This document shows positions 16,033 through 24,492 of a stretch of 64,000 bases of DNA, one piece after another. Below the pieces are notes generated by a model. It did no database searches, was not told the origin of the DNA, and saw nothing but the letters and a program-made list of their open reading frames with translations. This DNA is from JANQOH01 sp965200095. GTDB lineage: Bacteria; Pseudomonadota; Alphaproteobacteria; UBA7887. Numbering within the stretch: the stretch's first letter is position 1; the number at the start of each line of letters is the position of its first letter. Made by a program: the position numbers and the translations under genes. The stretch spans positions 930,001-994,000 of the forward strand of contig OZ241350.1 in assembly GCA_965200095.1 (NCBI GenBank), written 5' to 3'.

Positions 16033-17118
16033 TCAGGCTTCCATGGAGCGCGCGCCGAGATAGCCGAGTTCGGCCGTCGGCGCGATCTCGACAGCGCGTT
16101 CGCGGAACGCCATGAAACTCTCGAGAATGCGGCGCGACAGCGGGTCGCGCTCTCCCGTCTCCCGCATCACGTCGAGGCTGACGGCGAGGAACGCCGCGAC
16201 GACGTCGTCGGGCAGGCGCACGAAACGCACCCCGTGCTCGTCGCGAAGGGTGCGAAAACTCACGGCGTTCTGGAAGGTGCTTTCCGAATACAGCCGCGCG
16301 GTCGCATATTGCGCGGCGATGCGGATCATTTCCTGCAGGTCCGCCGGCAGCCCGTCCCAGGCGGCGCGCGAGACCAGCAGCGAATTGGACGCGCCGGGCT
16401 CGTGAATGCCGGGCCAGTAGCAAATCTTCGCGATCTTCTGGAAGCCGAAGGCGAGGTCCGACCACGGGCCGCCCCATTCGACGGCGTCGACGACCCCCGC
16501 CTGGAGCGAGCTCATGATCTCGCCGCCGGGCATGTTCACCGAGATCGCCCCGAGCCGGTTGAGCACCTCGCCCGGCAGCCCGGCCATGCGGATCTTCAGC
16601 CCTTTCATGTCCTCGAGAGAATGGACCTCGTGGCGATACCAGCCGAACATCGACGGCGGGTTGACGCCCGACACGAACGGTCGCAGCCCGAAATCGGCAT
16701 ACATCTCGTCCCACAGGGGCTGGCCGCCGCCATACTGGATCCACGCCACCTGTTCGTGCGGGCCGAGGCCGTTCGGCACGCCGCCGTAGAACGACGCGCC
16801 GGGATGCTTGGCGATCCAGTAGCCGTCCCAGCCGTGGCCCATCTCGGCGACGCCGCCCCGCACGGCGTCGAAAACCTCGAACGCGGGCACGATCTCGCCC
16901 GCCCCGTAGACCTTGATCTCCAGCCGCCCGTCGCTCATCGTCGTGACTTGCCGGGCGATGTCGTTCGCCGCCATGCCGAGGCCGGGGAAGTTCTTCGGCC
17001 AGCAGGTCACCATCTTCCAGCGCAGCCGGCCTTGCGACAATGCGGGCCTGGGGAAAGCCGAAGCGGCGACGGCGCCCGCGGCGCCCGCTTTCAGGAATTC
17101 GCGACGTCGCACGGTCAT
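16033..17118 (-). CDS. TRAP transporter substrate-binding protein, Tat-exported (DctP type)
   Basis: 361 aa. Twin-arginine signal RRREFLKAGAAGAVAASAF at the N terminus. The mature part starts LRWKMVTCWPKNFPGLG, typical of TRAP binding proteins for 2-oxo acids, lactate or mannitol-like solutes (TakP/DctP type), with the binding-site segments LKIRMAGLPGEVLNRLGA (Arg that pairs with the carboxylate) and VDAVEWGGPWSDLAFG. No DctQ or DctM membrane gene is adjacent, so its partner must lie elsewhere. Ends 18 bases before efp. Confidence 0.88.
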   Translation of the reverse strand: MTVRRREFLKAGAAGAVAASAFPRPALSQGRLRWKMVTCWPKNFPGLGMAANDIARQVTTMSDGRLEIKVYGAGEIVPAFEVFDAVRGGVAEMGHGWDGYWIAKHPGASFYGGVPNGLGPHEQVAWIQYGGGQPLWDEMYADFGLRPFVSGVNPPSMFGWYRHEVHSLEDMKGLKIRMAGLPGEVLNRLGAISVNMPGGEIMSSLQAGVVDAVEWGGPWSDLAFGFQKIAKICYWPGIHEPGASNSLLVSRAAWDGLPADLQEMIRIAAQYATARLYSESTFQNAVSFRTLRDEHGVRFVRLPDDVVAAFLAVSLDVMRETGERDPLSRRILESFMAFRERAVEIAPTAELGYLGARSMEA

Positions 17119-17202
17119 GGCCCTGTCCCCCTTCCGGCAACGGTTGCCGCCCGCAGCTTACGCCATCGCCGTCCGCGCCGCCAGTGCGACGAAGGGGCGG
17201 CA

Positions 17203-17280
17203 GCAATTCTCATTTTGGCCCATGGCGCCGCGGCGGCTCGCTCCCGGGGGGCAACGTCCATCGCCATAACGAGAATCGCC
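17203..17280. repeat. MITE-like element, family A, copy 1
   Basis: Left end GCAATTCTCATTTTGGCC and right end ATAACGAGAATCGC form imperfect terminal inverted repeats 78 bases apart, with no reading frame inside. Related copies lie at 20376-20537, 20551-20613 and 38556-38642. This element occupies most of the 300-base gap before the amidohydrolase gene; no other gene is seen there. Confidence 0.7.
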
Positions 17281-17426
17281 GAAGGGCCGGGGAACGAGGC
17301 GCGGCGGCGAGCCGGGCGCAGTCTTGATCGCGAACGCCCTTCGCGGCTACAGATGGAGGCTGCGCAGACCGCGCGCAGCGGGATCGGCAACGGGCCGCAT
17401 CGCCCGGAACGGAAGGGATGGCGGCC

Positions 17427-19154
17427 ATGTACGATCTGGCGATTCGCAACGGAACCGTGATCGACGGCTCGGGCGGGCCGGCGCAGCGCGCCGATGTGGC
17501 TGTAACCGGCGGCGTCGTCGCCGCCGTTGCGCCCTCCCCGGGGCCGGCGCGGCGCGACATCGACGCCGACGGCTGCCTGGTGACCCCCGGATGGGTCGAC
17601 ATCCACACCCATTACGACGGCCAGGCGACCTGGGACCCGGACATGACGCCGTCGTCGTGGCACGGCGTCACGACGTGCGTCTTCGGCAATTGCGGCGTCG
17701 GCTTCGCGCCGGTGCGCCCGGGCAGCGAGAGATGGCTGATCAACCTCATGGAGGGGGTCGAGGACATTCCCGAGGCGGTGCTCTCCGAGGGCCTCGATTT
17801 CCGCTGGGAATCGTTCCCCGACTATCTCGATGTGCTCGCGGAGACCGCGCGGACGATGGATGTGGGCGCGCAAGTCCCCCATGGCGCGCTGCGTTTCTAC
17901 GTCATGGGCGACCGCGGCGCGGACCACGCCGCGCGCCCGACCGATGCCGAAACCGGGCGCATGGGGGCGTTGCTCGAGGAGGCGTTGCGCGCCGGGGCGC
18001 TGGGCTTCACCACCTCGCGCACCGCCAAGCACCGCGCGGCGGACGGGCGCATGACGCCGAGCCTGAGCGCCGACGAGCCCGAACTGGCCGGCCTGGCGCG
18101 CGCCATGCGACGCGCGGGCAGGGGAGTCATCGAGGTCAACTCCGATTTCGGGCCGGGCGAATTCGCCCTCATGCGCCAGATGGCCGAACTCGCCGGGCGG
18201 CCCCTCTCGGTGCTGCTGGTCCAGGTGGAAAGCGCGCCCGACCGCTGGAAGGAAACCCTCGCCGGAGTCGACCGCGCGGCAGCGGACGGCCTCGAGTGCA
18301 CGGCGCAGGTGGGGTCGCGCGCGGTGGGGCTGCTGTTCGGCCTCCGGGCGTCGCGGCACCCGCTTCAGCGTCATCCCTTATGGAAGGACCTCCGGCGTCT
18401 CGACCGTCGCAGCCTCGTCGCCAGGCTGCGCGCCGACGCGGACCTTCGCCGCCGCCTCGCCGAACCGCTCCCCGACGACGCCGAGACGCGCCGCATGGTC
18501 GAGATTATGGGGCGCGCCTGGGCGCTCGGCGACCCGCCCTGCTACGAACCCGACCCGGCGGACAGCATCGCCGCCCGCGCCGCCGCCGAGGGGCGTCACC
18601 CCTTCGCCCTCGCGCTCGACCTCATGCTCGAGGACGACGGGCAGGCGCTCCTGCTTTACCCCGTCGAGAACTACGTCCCCGGGGATCTCGGCGTCGTGGA
18701 GCGCATGTTGTCGAACCCGAACTCGGTGTGCGGCGTGGCCGACGGCGGCGCCCATGTGGGGTTGATCTGCGACGCCGGCTCGCCGACGAGTCTGCTCACC
18801 CACTGGGCGCGCGACCGCACGCGCGGCCCCCGTCTGCCGCCGGAGTTTCTCGTGCACAAGCAGACGCAGGCGACGGCGCGGACTTACGGGCTGTTCGACC
18901 GCGGCGTCCTCGCGCCCGGCTACCGCGCCGATGTGAACGTCATCGATTTCGAGAACCTCCGCCTGCATCCGCCGCGCGTGGCGTTCGACCTGCCGGCGGG
19001 CGGAAAGCGCATTCTCCAGCGCGCCGACGGCTATCGCCACACCTTCGTCGCGGGCGAGGAAACGGTGTGCGACGGCGAGTTCACGGGCGCCCGCCCCGGC
19101 CGTCTGCTGCGCGGCGCCCGCCCGGCGCCGGCGGCGCGGGCCGCCGCCGCATAG
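17427..19154 (+). CDS. D-aminoacylase-like amidohydrolase
   Basis: 575 aa from ATG 17427 (ggaaggg at about 9-10 bases; an in-frame ATG at 17418 is too close to it). Member of the metal-dependent amidohydrolase group of N-acyl-D-amino-acid deacylases and dihydroorotase-like enzymes: start MYDLAIRNGTVIDGSGGP, metal ligands in VTPGWVDIHTHYDGQATWDPD (about 51-70), TCVFGNCGVGFAPV, and the late motif CGVADGGAHVGLICDAG (about 430-446), ending with an ADVNVID barrel-closing segment. The usual metal-ligand histidine motif HSRDEGD is replaced here by NSDFGPGE, so substrate may differ from D-amino-acid amides. Confidence 0.85.
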   Translation: MYDLAIRNGTVIDGSGGPAQRADVAVTGGVVAAVAPSPGPARRDIDADGCLVTPGWVDIHTHYDGQATWDPDMTPSSWHGVTTCVFGNCGVGFAPVRPGSERWLINLMEGVEDIPEAVLSEGLDFRWESFPDYLDVLAETARTMDVGAQVPHGALRFYVMGDRGADHAARPTDAETGRMGALLEEALRAGALGFTTSRTAKHRAADGRMTPSLSADEPELAGLARAMRRAGRGVIEVNSDFGPGEFALMRQMAELAGRPLSVLLVQVESAPDRWKETLAGVDRAAADGLECTAQVGSRAVGLLFGLRASRHPLQRHPLWKDLRRLDRRSLVARLRADADLRRRLAEPLPDDAETRRMVEIMGRAWALGDPPCYEPDPADSIAARAAAEGRHPFALALDLMLEDDGQALLLYPVENYVPGDLGVVERMLSNPNSVCGVADGGAHVGLICDAGSPTSLLTHWARDRTRGPRLPPEFLVHKQTQATARTYGLFDRGVLAPGYRADVNVIDFENLRLHPPRVAFDLPAGGKRILQRADGYRHTFVAGEETVCDGEFTGARPGRLLRGARPAPAARAAAA

Positions 19155-19167
19155 GCCGGCCGCGGCT

Positions 19168-20178
19168 TCAGGCGCGCCGTCCGAGATAGAGGTCGCGCCC
19201 GGCGGCCAGCGCGGCGATCTTGGCGTCGGCGATGCTGCGGTCGAGCATCCAGAAACCGCAATCGGGGTGGACATAGCGCACGCGGTCGGGGCCCACGAGC
19301 TCCGCCGCGCGTTCGATGGCGCGGGCGATATCGTCCGCCGTCTCGATCTCGGTGCGCTTGACGTCCACCACTCCCAGCCCCAGGCCGAGCCCGGGTTTGA
19401 GGTCCGCGAACGCCGCGAGTTCATCGGGCGGACGATGCGCCGTTTCCATGACCGCATGATCGGCGCGGAGCGCGTTCAGATAGCCCAGAAGCGCGTCCCA
19501 GCGGCCCGTCTGGACCGATTGCCCGCCGTAATTGCCGAAACAAAGATGCACCGCCGCCTTGCCCGGCGCCGCGTCGAGCACCCGGTTGACCGCCGCCGCG
19601 GCGATTTCCGCCTCCTCCGGGCAGCCGGGAAGGTTCGCCTCGTCGACCTGGATGACATCCGCGTCGCACCCCGCGACCTGTTCGGCGAGCACCTCGGCGA
19701 AGGCGTCGGCGAGGGCGGCGAGATCGCCGTAATGCCGGTCGATGACCACCTTCGCCAGCATGTGCGGCCCGGTGAGCGTGAATTTGAACGGGCTGTCGGT
19801 GAGGCTTCGCGCCCGCGCGCACGCCGCGGGAAGGTCGAGGGCGCCGCTCCCCAGAGGCCCGTCGACGACGCCCGGCGGCCGCCGGCGATAGGCCGTCCCC
19901 GCCCGGTCGCGATACGCCTGCGCCTCGGCGAAGGAAATCCCGGTGCGGACCCCCGCCATCGGCCCGACGAAATAATCGATCATGCCGTTGGTTTCGGGGT
20001 GGTCGGGGTCGAAGCGATAGAGCTCGCCGTCGCACACCAGGTCGATCCCGGCGCGCTCCTGGATGTGCAGCACCACGCGCGTCGCGTCGACCAGCGCGCG
20101 CTCCGCGGGCGCGGCGGCAAGCCACGCCGGAACGGGGTAGGACCCGACAACGGTGGCGAGGATGGCCGGCGCCGCCAT
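19168..20178 (-). CDS. MetE C-terminal-domain-like (cobalamin-independent methionine synthase) protein
   Basis: 336 aa, matching only the C-terminal catalytic barrel of MetE. Signs are TVVGSYPVPAWL at the start, HPETNGMIDYFVGPMAG (about 61-77), FTLTGPHMLA, the zinc-site regions DVIQVDEANLP and VHLCFGNYGG, and VRYVHPDCGFWML (His and Cys ligands) near the end. Stand-alone proteins of this kind are frequent in Alphaproteobacteria and may use methyl donors other than methyltetrahydrofolate triglutamate. Fragments of a paralogue survive at 27118-27260. The start is fixed by MAAPAILATVVGSYP. Confidence 0.85.
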   Translation of the reverse strand: MAAPAILATVVGSYPVPAWLAAAPAERALVDATRVVLHIQERAGIDLVCDGELYRFDPDHPETNGMIDYFVGPMAGVRTGISFAEAQAYRDRAGTAYRRRPPGVVDGPLGSGALDLPAACARARSLTDSPFKFTLTGPHMLAKVVIDRHYGDLAALADAFAEVLAEQVAGCDADVIQVDEANLPGCPEEAEIAAAAVNRVLDAAPGKAAVHLCFGNYGGQSVQTGRWDALLGYLNALRADHAVMETAHRPPDELAAFADLKPGLGLGLGVVDVKRTEIETADDIARAIERAAELVGPDRVRYVHPDCGFWMLDRSIADAKIAALAAGRDLYLGRRA

Positions 20179-20375
20179 TGCGCCGTCAGCCCGGCGCCGG
20201 GCGGGCGCGCCCCGCCTTCTTCGCCGGATGCGCCGTTACGGCGCCGGGTTCGAACGACGCGACCGGCTCGTCGCCTTTCCACGATTTTGCCATGCTTCGA
20301 ACCGCCCCGCCGAGCCGCTTGCCGGACCATACCGGACGCCGGTCGCGCTTGCCAGCGCTCCCGCTCTCCCCCGCT

Positions 20376-20537
20376 GCAATTCTCATTTTGGCCTGGAGCG
20401 ATGCGACGGACCTGTCGCGGCCGCCCCTGGGAGCGCCGGCGTCTCGCCGGCATGCGCGCGCAGCGCGCAACAACGTAGATGCCGGCGAGACGCCGGCGCT
20501 CCCAGGAAAGCGCGTCCATCGCCATAATGAGAATCGC
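20376..20537. repeat. MITE-like element, family A, copy 2, with a nested palindrome
   Basis: Ends GCAATTCTCATTTTGGCC and CCATAATGAGAATCGC match copies 1 and 3. Between them copy 3 has only about 50 bases, whereas this copy carries an extra perfect palindrome of about 79 bases (20427-20505). The 500-base gap 20179-20690 holds only such repeats and no gene. Confidence 0.75.
20427..20505. repeat. Long palindrome nested in the family A element
   Basis: CTGGGAGCGCCGGCGTCTC is mirrored by GAGACGCCGGCGCTCCCAG, 27-base arms in total around a 25-base loop. The outer element at 38556-38642 lacks it, so it was inserted here or deleted there. It could fold into a very stable hairpin. Confidence 0.75.
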
Positions 20538-20550
20538 TGGCTCTCCCGCT

Positions 20551-20613
20551 GCGGTTCTCATCGTGACGGCGGCCCCCGGGGAGCGCCGACGCCAAATCCA
20601 TACTCAGAATCGC
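20551..20613. repeat. Degenerate family A element
   Basis: Starts GCGGTTCTCATCGTGACGG and ends TACTCAGAATCGC, with the partial internal motif GGGGAGCGCCG. It is a diverged copy 14 bases after copy 2. Confidence 0.45.
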
Positions 20614-20690
20614 CGCAACGAGCGCCCGCAGATTGATCGGGTTCTCGCGCGCGCGTGGCGGGTGTCGGAAAAAATTTCTGCGTTCCCCCC

Positions 20691-20719
20691 TTGACATGCA
20701 TTTTCCGGGGCCGGATCAT
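20691..20719 (+). promoter_or_regulatory. Candidate promoter before the poly-C tract
   Basis: A perfect -35 TTGACA (20691-20696), a 17-base spacer and a weaker -10 GATCAT (20714-20719) would start transcription near 20726, at or next to an ATG (20727-20729) that precedes the C21 run. That would give a leaderless message. Promoter function is inferred. Confidence 0.4.
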
Positions 20720-21451
20720 TCGGGCCATGTTCGATTTCACCCCCCCCCCCCCCCCCCCCCGCAGCGCGCGGCGCATAACGCGAAACTGAACGGCCGCCCC
20801 CGCGCGGGCCGTTCCGCTGCTTCGCTCCTCCTGTCATGCGCCGCCGTTCTCGGCGGCGTTTCGATTCTGGCGACCGGTTGCGGCCCCGGCGTGAAGAACG
20901 CGCCGGGCGCGCCCTCGGCCTATCAGGACACCGACAGCCCCGGCCTTGTCCGGGGCACCGGCATCGAGTCGCAGGACATCCAGAGCATGGTGGACCGGAT
21001 GATCCGCCACATGCTCGCCAACCCGGTTCTGGCGCGGCCGGGCGCGGCGCCCCGGGTCATCGTCGACTCCGCCTATTTCGAGAACCAGAGTTCGCAGCGC
21101 CTCAACAAGAACATCCTTATCGACCAGCTGGCGACGCGCCTGCAGATCGCCGCCAACGGGCGCATCCTGTTCGTCGACCGCGAGCACGCCGACATGGTCG
21201 AGAAGGAGCGGGCTCTCAAGCGCGAGGGGATCACCGATGTCGGCACGGGCGGGCTGACGCAGGCCGTCGCCGGGGCGGATTATCGTCTGACCGGGCGGAT
21301 TACCTCGCTGGACGCGCGGGCGCCGGGCGGCGTTGTGGAACGCTATATGAACATCGTGTTCCGCATGACCGATCTCGAAAACGGGATCGTGGTCTGGACC
21401 AACCAGTACAACTTCAAGAAGGCAGGGCAGGACGATGTCATCTATCGATAG
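20696..21451 (+). CDS. LpoB-like outer-membrane lipoprotein with a poly-C N terminus
   Basis: Up to 251 aa. The mature part begins at the lipobox SILATGC (Cys about 62 from ATG 20696) and continues as a PenB/LpoB-family domain: RVIVDSAYFENQSSQRLNKNI, NGRILFVDREHADMVEKERA and the closing ENGIVVWTNQYNFKKAGQDD. LpoB activates peptidoglycan synthases in enterobacteria. No ATG, GTG or TTG lies in frame between the C21 tract and the lipobox, so the start must be upstream of the tract: ATG 20696 as sequenced, or ATG 20727 if the tract has 19 or 22 C. The 3' end overlaps the next gene by 17 bases. Expression may be phase-variable (inference). Confidence 0.75.
   Translation: MHFPGPDHSGHVRFHPPPPPPPQRAAHNAKLNGRPRAGRSAASLLLSCAAVLGGVSILATGCGPGVKNAPGAPSAYQDTDSPGLVRGTGIESQDIQSMVDRMIRHMLANPVLARPGAAPRVIVDSAYFENQSSQRLNKNILIDQLATRLQIAANGRILFVDREHADMVEKERALKREGITDVGTGGLTQAVAGADYRLTGRITSLDARAPGGVVERYMNIVFRMTDLENGIVVWTNQYNFKKAGQDDVIYR
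20740..20760 (+). repeat. Homopolymer of 21 C at the start of the envelope operon
   Basis: An uninterrupted C21 run in the first codons of the LpoB-like gene. With 21 C the lipoprotein frame connects to ATG 20696. With 19 or 22 C it connects to ATG 20727. Runs of this length slip easily in replication and also in sequencing, so the exact length is uncertain. Confidence 0.9.
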
Positions 21452-22661
21452 CGCAAGGCGGTTGCGGACTCCGGTCGCGGCGGTCGCCGCGGCTGCGTTT
21501 CTCGCGGGGTGCGGCGGGTCTTCGGGGGTTTCGCAGGATGAGATCGACGCGTATCTGGCGGACAAGCCGGCCGACATGCGGGGGGTTCTGACGGGGATTA
21601 TCGCCGAGCCGGAGGAGGACCGGGTGCGCCATCAGCTGCGCGCGGGTCTGGCGGCGATGGAGGCGGGTCACGACGCGCTCGCTGCGGGTCTGTTCGACGA
21701 CGCGCTGCTGACCATCGAGGCGATTTACGGCGGCGACGAGCGCGCGGCGTCGGCGCGCGGCATGTTCTCGGCCGAGGACAGCAAGACCTTCCGCGGGGAA
21801 CCCTACGAGCGGGCGATGGCCTACTACTATCGCGGCGTTCTGTATCTGATGGGGGAGGACTACGAGAACGCCCGCGCGAGTTTCCGGTCGGGGTTTCTGC
21901 AGGACGGCATGGCGGCGGACGAGGAGTTCCGTCAGGACTTCTCGCTTCTCGCCTTTCTCGAGGGGTGGTCTTCGCAGTGCAACGGCGACGGCGGGCTGGC
22001 CGACGAGGCGTTTGCGCTGGCGCGCGAGGGGGATTCGGGGGTGCGCCGTCCGGGGCGTCGGGACAACCTTCTGGCGCTGGCGGATCTGGGTCCGGCGCCG
22101 GTCAAATATGCGGACGGCGAACATGACGAGCTTCTGAAGATCCGGCGCGGCGAGGGCGGGACGGGCTCCGCTGCGGTGCGGCTGGCGGGCTCGACCCGTC
22201 GCCTGGCGAACGCCGAGGACATCGCGCGGCAGGCCATGACGCGGGGCGGGCGCGAGTTCGACCATGTGCTCGCCAGCAAGGCGGTGTTCAAGGAAGACGC
22301 CGCCGACGCGGCCGCCGCCGGCCAGGCGGTCGCGGCGGGCGGTCTCGCCGCCGCGCAGGTCGGCCAGGCCATGGGAGACCACGACCTGGCGATGGCGGGC
22401 GCCGTCGGCGGGCTGGTGGGCAGCCTGTTCTCCATCGGCGCGCAGATCGCTTCGGACTCCACCGAGGCCGCCGCCGACACCCGCCAGTGGGACAACCTCC
22501 CCGGCATGGTGTTCTACGGGACGTTCCGTGTCGACGGCGCCGCCTCGCCGCCGTCGATTTCGGTGTCCGGGGTGGCCCGCGCCGGGGCGACGCGCCATGG
22601 CGGCGGCGAGGCGTGCCGGGTCGCCTGGGTTCGCGCGCCGTCCGCCGCAGCGGCGTCATGA
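21435..22661 (+). CDS. COG3014-like TPR lipoprotein
   Basis: 408 aa. Lipoprotein signal with lipobox FLAGC (Cys about 26). The mature region has TPR-like helices, including LAAMEAGHDALAAGLFDDAL and RAMAYYYRGVLYLMGEDYENARASFRSG, which match the COG3014 family of hypothetical lipoproteins. In other bacteria that family is encoded beside YcfL and LpoB, the same company as here. A glycine/alanine-rich hydrophobic stretch (about 285-345: AAAAGQAVAAGGLAAAQVGQ and on) may contact the membrane. Overlaps the LpoB-like gene upstream and the YcfL gene downstream (ATGA). Confidence 0.75.
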   Translation: MSSIDSARRLRTPVAAVAAAAFLAGCGGSSGVSQDEIDAYLADKPADMRGVLTGIIAEPEEDRVRHQLRAGLAAMEAGHDALAAGLFDDALLTIEAIYGGDERAASARGMFSAEDSKTFRGEPYERAMAYYYRGVLYLMGEDYENARASFRSGFLQDGMAADEEFRQDFSLLAFLEGWSSQCNGDGGLADEAFALAREGDSGVRRPGRRDNLLALADLGPAPVKYADGEHDELLKIRRGEGGTGSAAVRLAGSTRRLANAEDIARQAMTRGGREFDHVLASKAVFKEDAADAAAAGQAVAAGGLAAAQVGQAMGDHDLAMAGAVGGLVGSLFSIGAQIASDSTEAAADTRQWDNLPGMVFYGTFRVDGAASPPSISVSGVARAGATRHGGGEACRVAWVRAPSAAAAS

Positions 22662-23152
22662 GGGCCGCAGGCTCCATAAAGGCCCGGAGCGCCGGCCTCG
22701 TCCTCGCCTCGGCGGCGGCGCTGGCCGCAGGCTGCGAACCGGTCGTCCATCCCGCCCCCCGGTGCGACTACCGCGCCGTCGTGGCGGCGTCGCCGCCGCC
22801 CGGCCCGGTCCTGGTGTCGCCGGTCGCCGGCGCCATGACCCCCATGCCGCTGAACGCCGTCAACGTCACCGACTACGCGATCTCCAACAAGGTCATGGTG
22901 CAGGCGACCAACGCGCGGCGGCTGGAGGGGGGCGACATCGAGGTCTTCGCCCGGGTGGTCAATTGCACCGACTACCCGTTGCAGATCGAGGCCCGGACGC
23001 ATTTTCTGGACGCCGGACAGAACGACGCCGAACCGGTAACCGCGTGGAGCCGCCTCTATCTCCAGGCGCACAGCCTCGCCAGTTACGACGCGCGGTCGAC
23101 CGCCGGCGCAAGCGTCGACAGCTATCTCATCGAACTGCGGGAAGGCCGGTAG
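22658..23152 (+). CDS. YcfL-like (DUF1425) lipoprotein
   Basis: 164 aa, start ATG 22658 overlapping the previous stop. Signal with lipobox ALAAGC (Cys about 26). The mature domain shows the YcfL pattern: NAVNVTDYAISNKVMVQATNARR, then VFARVVNCTDYPLQIEARTHFLDA, an immunoglobulin-like fold in known structures. YcfL, COG3014 and LpoB proteins form a conserved trio, reproduced here in neighbouring overlapping genes. Role probably at the outer membrane or cell wall. Confidence 0.75.
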   Translation: MRAAGSIKARSAGLVLASAAALAAGCEPVVHPAPRCDYRAVVAASPPPGPVLVSPVAGAMTPMPLNAVNVTDYAISNKVMVQATNARRLEGGDIEVFARVVNCTDYPLQIEARTHFLDAGQNDAEPVTAWSRLYLQAHSLASYDARSTAGASVDSYLIELREGR

Positions 23153-23974
23153 GTGCCGCTCCCGCGCGCCGTCCTCCTGGGTTGTCTCCCTGCCGCCGCG
23201 GCGGGCGTCCTTCCGGCGTCCTCCGCCGCAGCGGAGGACGAACCCTTGTGGCGGCCCGGCGCCCCGCCGGTGCTGGAGCGGGCGGCGCCGGCGGCGGACG
23301 GCGAGGCGGACGCGGCCGCGCCGGCGCTGTTCGGCGAAGCGTGGCGCGCCGCCGGGTCGCCGCGCCTTGCGGTCCTTTTCGGGCGCGCGCTCGACGACCG
23401 GCTGAGCGATTTCGCCGCCGATGCGCGTCTCGTCGTCGGCCGCGAGAGCCGTTCCGGAGACGGCGAAACGGCGGGCGAAACGACGGTGCGCGTCGAGACC
23501 GCCGCCGCCCCGGCGCAGGCCCCGGCGTTCTCCGAAATCGACCGGCTGCGTTTCGAGACCGGCTTCTCGCGCCCGTTCCTCGAGGCCGGCGCGACCCTCG
23601 TCGACCGCGCCGCCGCCATGCGCCTCCTGCATGCCGAACGGGCGCCGGAAAGCGTCTCGCGCCGCGTCGACGACAGCCGGTGGATCGAGACCGAGGCCTT
23701 GCGCGCCTATGCGGACATGGTCGTGCAGATTTCCGCAGTGTCCCCGACCGGCGGCGGCGTCGCCTTCCGGGTCGCGGCGGTGGACCTGCGCACCGGCGAG
23801 ACGCGCGCCGACCTGTTCGTCGACGACGCCGGCGCGACCGCCGCCGCCAGCGAGTGGCGCGCCGTGCGCGGCGGTTTCGTGCGGGTCAAGGAGGAAGGCG
23901 ATGTCGATTTCCGGAAAGCGGGCCGCGCGCTCGCCCTGCGGACCATGGAGGAACTGCGCCGTGCCTGGCGCTAG
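23153..23974 (+). CDS. Exported protein, possibly CsgG/LpoB-fold
   Basis: 273 aa from GTG 23153, which follows directly on the previous TAG. N-terminal signal peptide (VLLGCLPAAAAGVLPASSAAAED). The mature part is unrecognised, but its layout (PRLAVLFGRALDDRLSDF, VDRAAAMRLLHAE, YADMVVQISAVSP, FRVAAVDLRTGETRADL) mirrors the LpoB/CsgG order 'value, VDR, accessory membrane statement, attribute', and parallels the LpoB-like protein three genes upstream. I infer a second member of that fold. Overlaps the next gene by 14 bases. Confidence 0.6.
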   Translation: MPLPRAVLLGCLPAAAAGVLPASSAAAEDEPLWRPGAPPVLERAAPAADGEADAAAPALFGEAWRAAGSPRLAVLFGRALDDRLSDFAADARLVVGRESRSGDGETAGETTVRVETAAAPAQAPAFSEIDRLRFETGFSRPFLEAGATLVDRAAAMRLLHAERAPESVSRRVDDSRWIETEALRAYADMVVQISAVSPTGGGVAFRVAAVDLRTGETRADLFVDDAGATAAASEWRAVRGGFVRVKEEGDVDFRKAGRALALRTMEELRRAWR

Positions 23975-24440
23975 CCGCGCCGCAATCGCCGTCGCGCTGG
24001 CCGCGACGATGCTCGGAGGCTGCGCCGACGGCGGCCCGGGTCCGAGGGAAGCCGTCGGCGCCCTGGCGGGCGCCGTCGGCGGCGCGATGGCCGCCGCAGG
24101 GAATATCGGCAAGGGAACCGGACGCGACATCGCCGCCGTCGGCGGCGCCCTGCTCGGCGCCGCCGCAGGCGCGGATATCGGACGCAGCCTCGACCGCGCC
24201 AACGCCGCCGCGCGCGCCGCCGCCCCCGCCCCCCGGCCCGCCGGCCACAGCCAGCAGGTTCCGGTCCCCGGCTTCCCGAAGGCGCCGGACCATGGCCCGG
24301 GCCTCGCCGCCCTGTTCGCCGAAGAACCCCCCATCCCCATCCTCCGCAACGACCGCGAGTGCAGCCCCCTCGACGGGGACACGCTGCGACCCGCCTTCGC
24401 CTGCCGAACCCCCGAAGGCTACCGCTTCGTCCTGCAATGA
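23961..24440 (+). CDS. Glycine-zipper lipoprotein
   Basis: 159 aa from GTG 23961. Lipobox MLGGC (Cys about 21). Residues about 30-72 are a glycine-zipper/2TM-like segment (AVGALAGAVGGAMAAAG, then AVGGALLGAAAGADIG), a motif of outer-membrane SmpA/17-kDa antigen-type lipoproteins that can pack in membranes. The C-terminal 70 residues are Pro-rich with two cysteines (RECSPLDG and FACRTPEGYRFVL). The GTG start overlaps the end of the previous frame, which places it in the same transcript. Function unknown. Confidence 0.65.
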   Translation: MPGASRAAIAVALAATMLGGCADGGPGPREAVGALAGAVGGAMAAAGNIGKGTGRDIAAVGGALLGAAAGADIGRSLDRANAAARAAAPAPRPAGHSQQVPVPGFPKAPDHGPGLAALFAEEPPIPILRNDRECSPLDGDTLRPAFACRTPEGYRFVLQ

Positions 24441-24492
24441 CCGCAGGGCCGGCGGCCCTTCCCCCGCGAAACCGCAAACCGGGAGCCGAACC

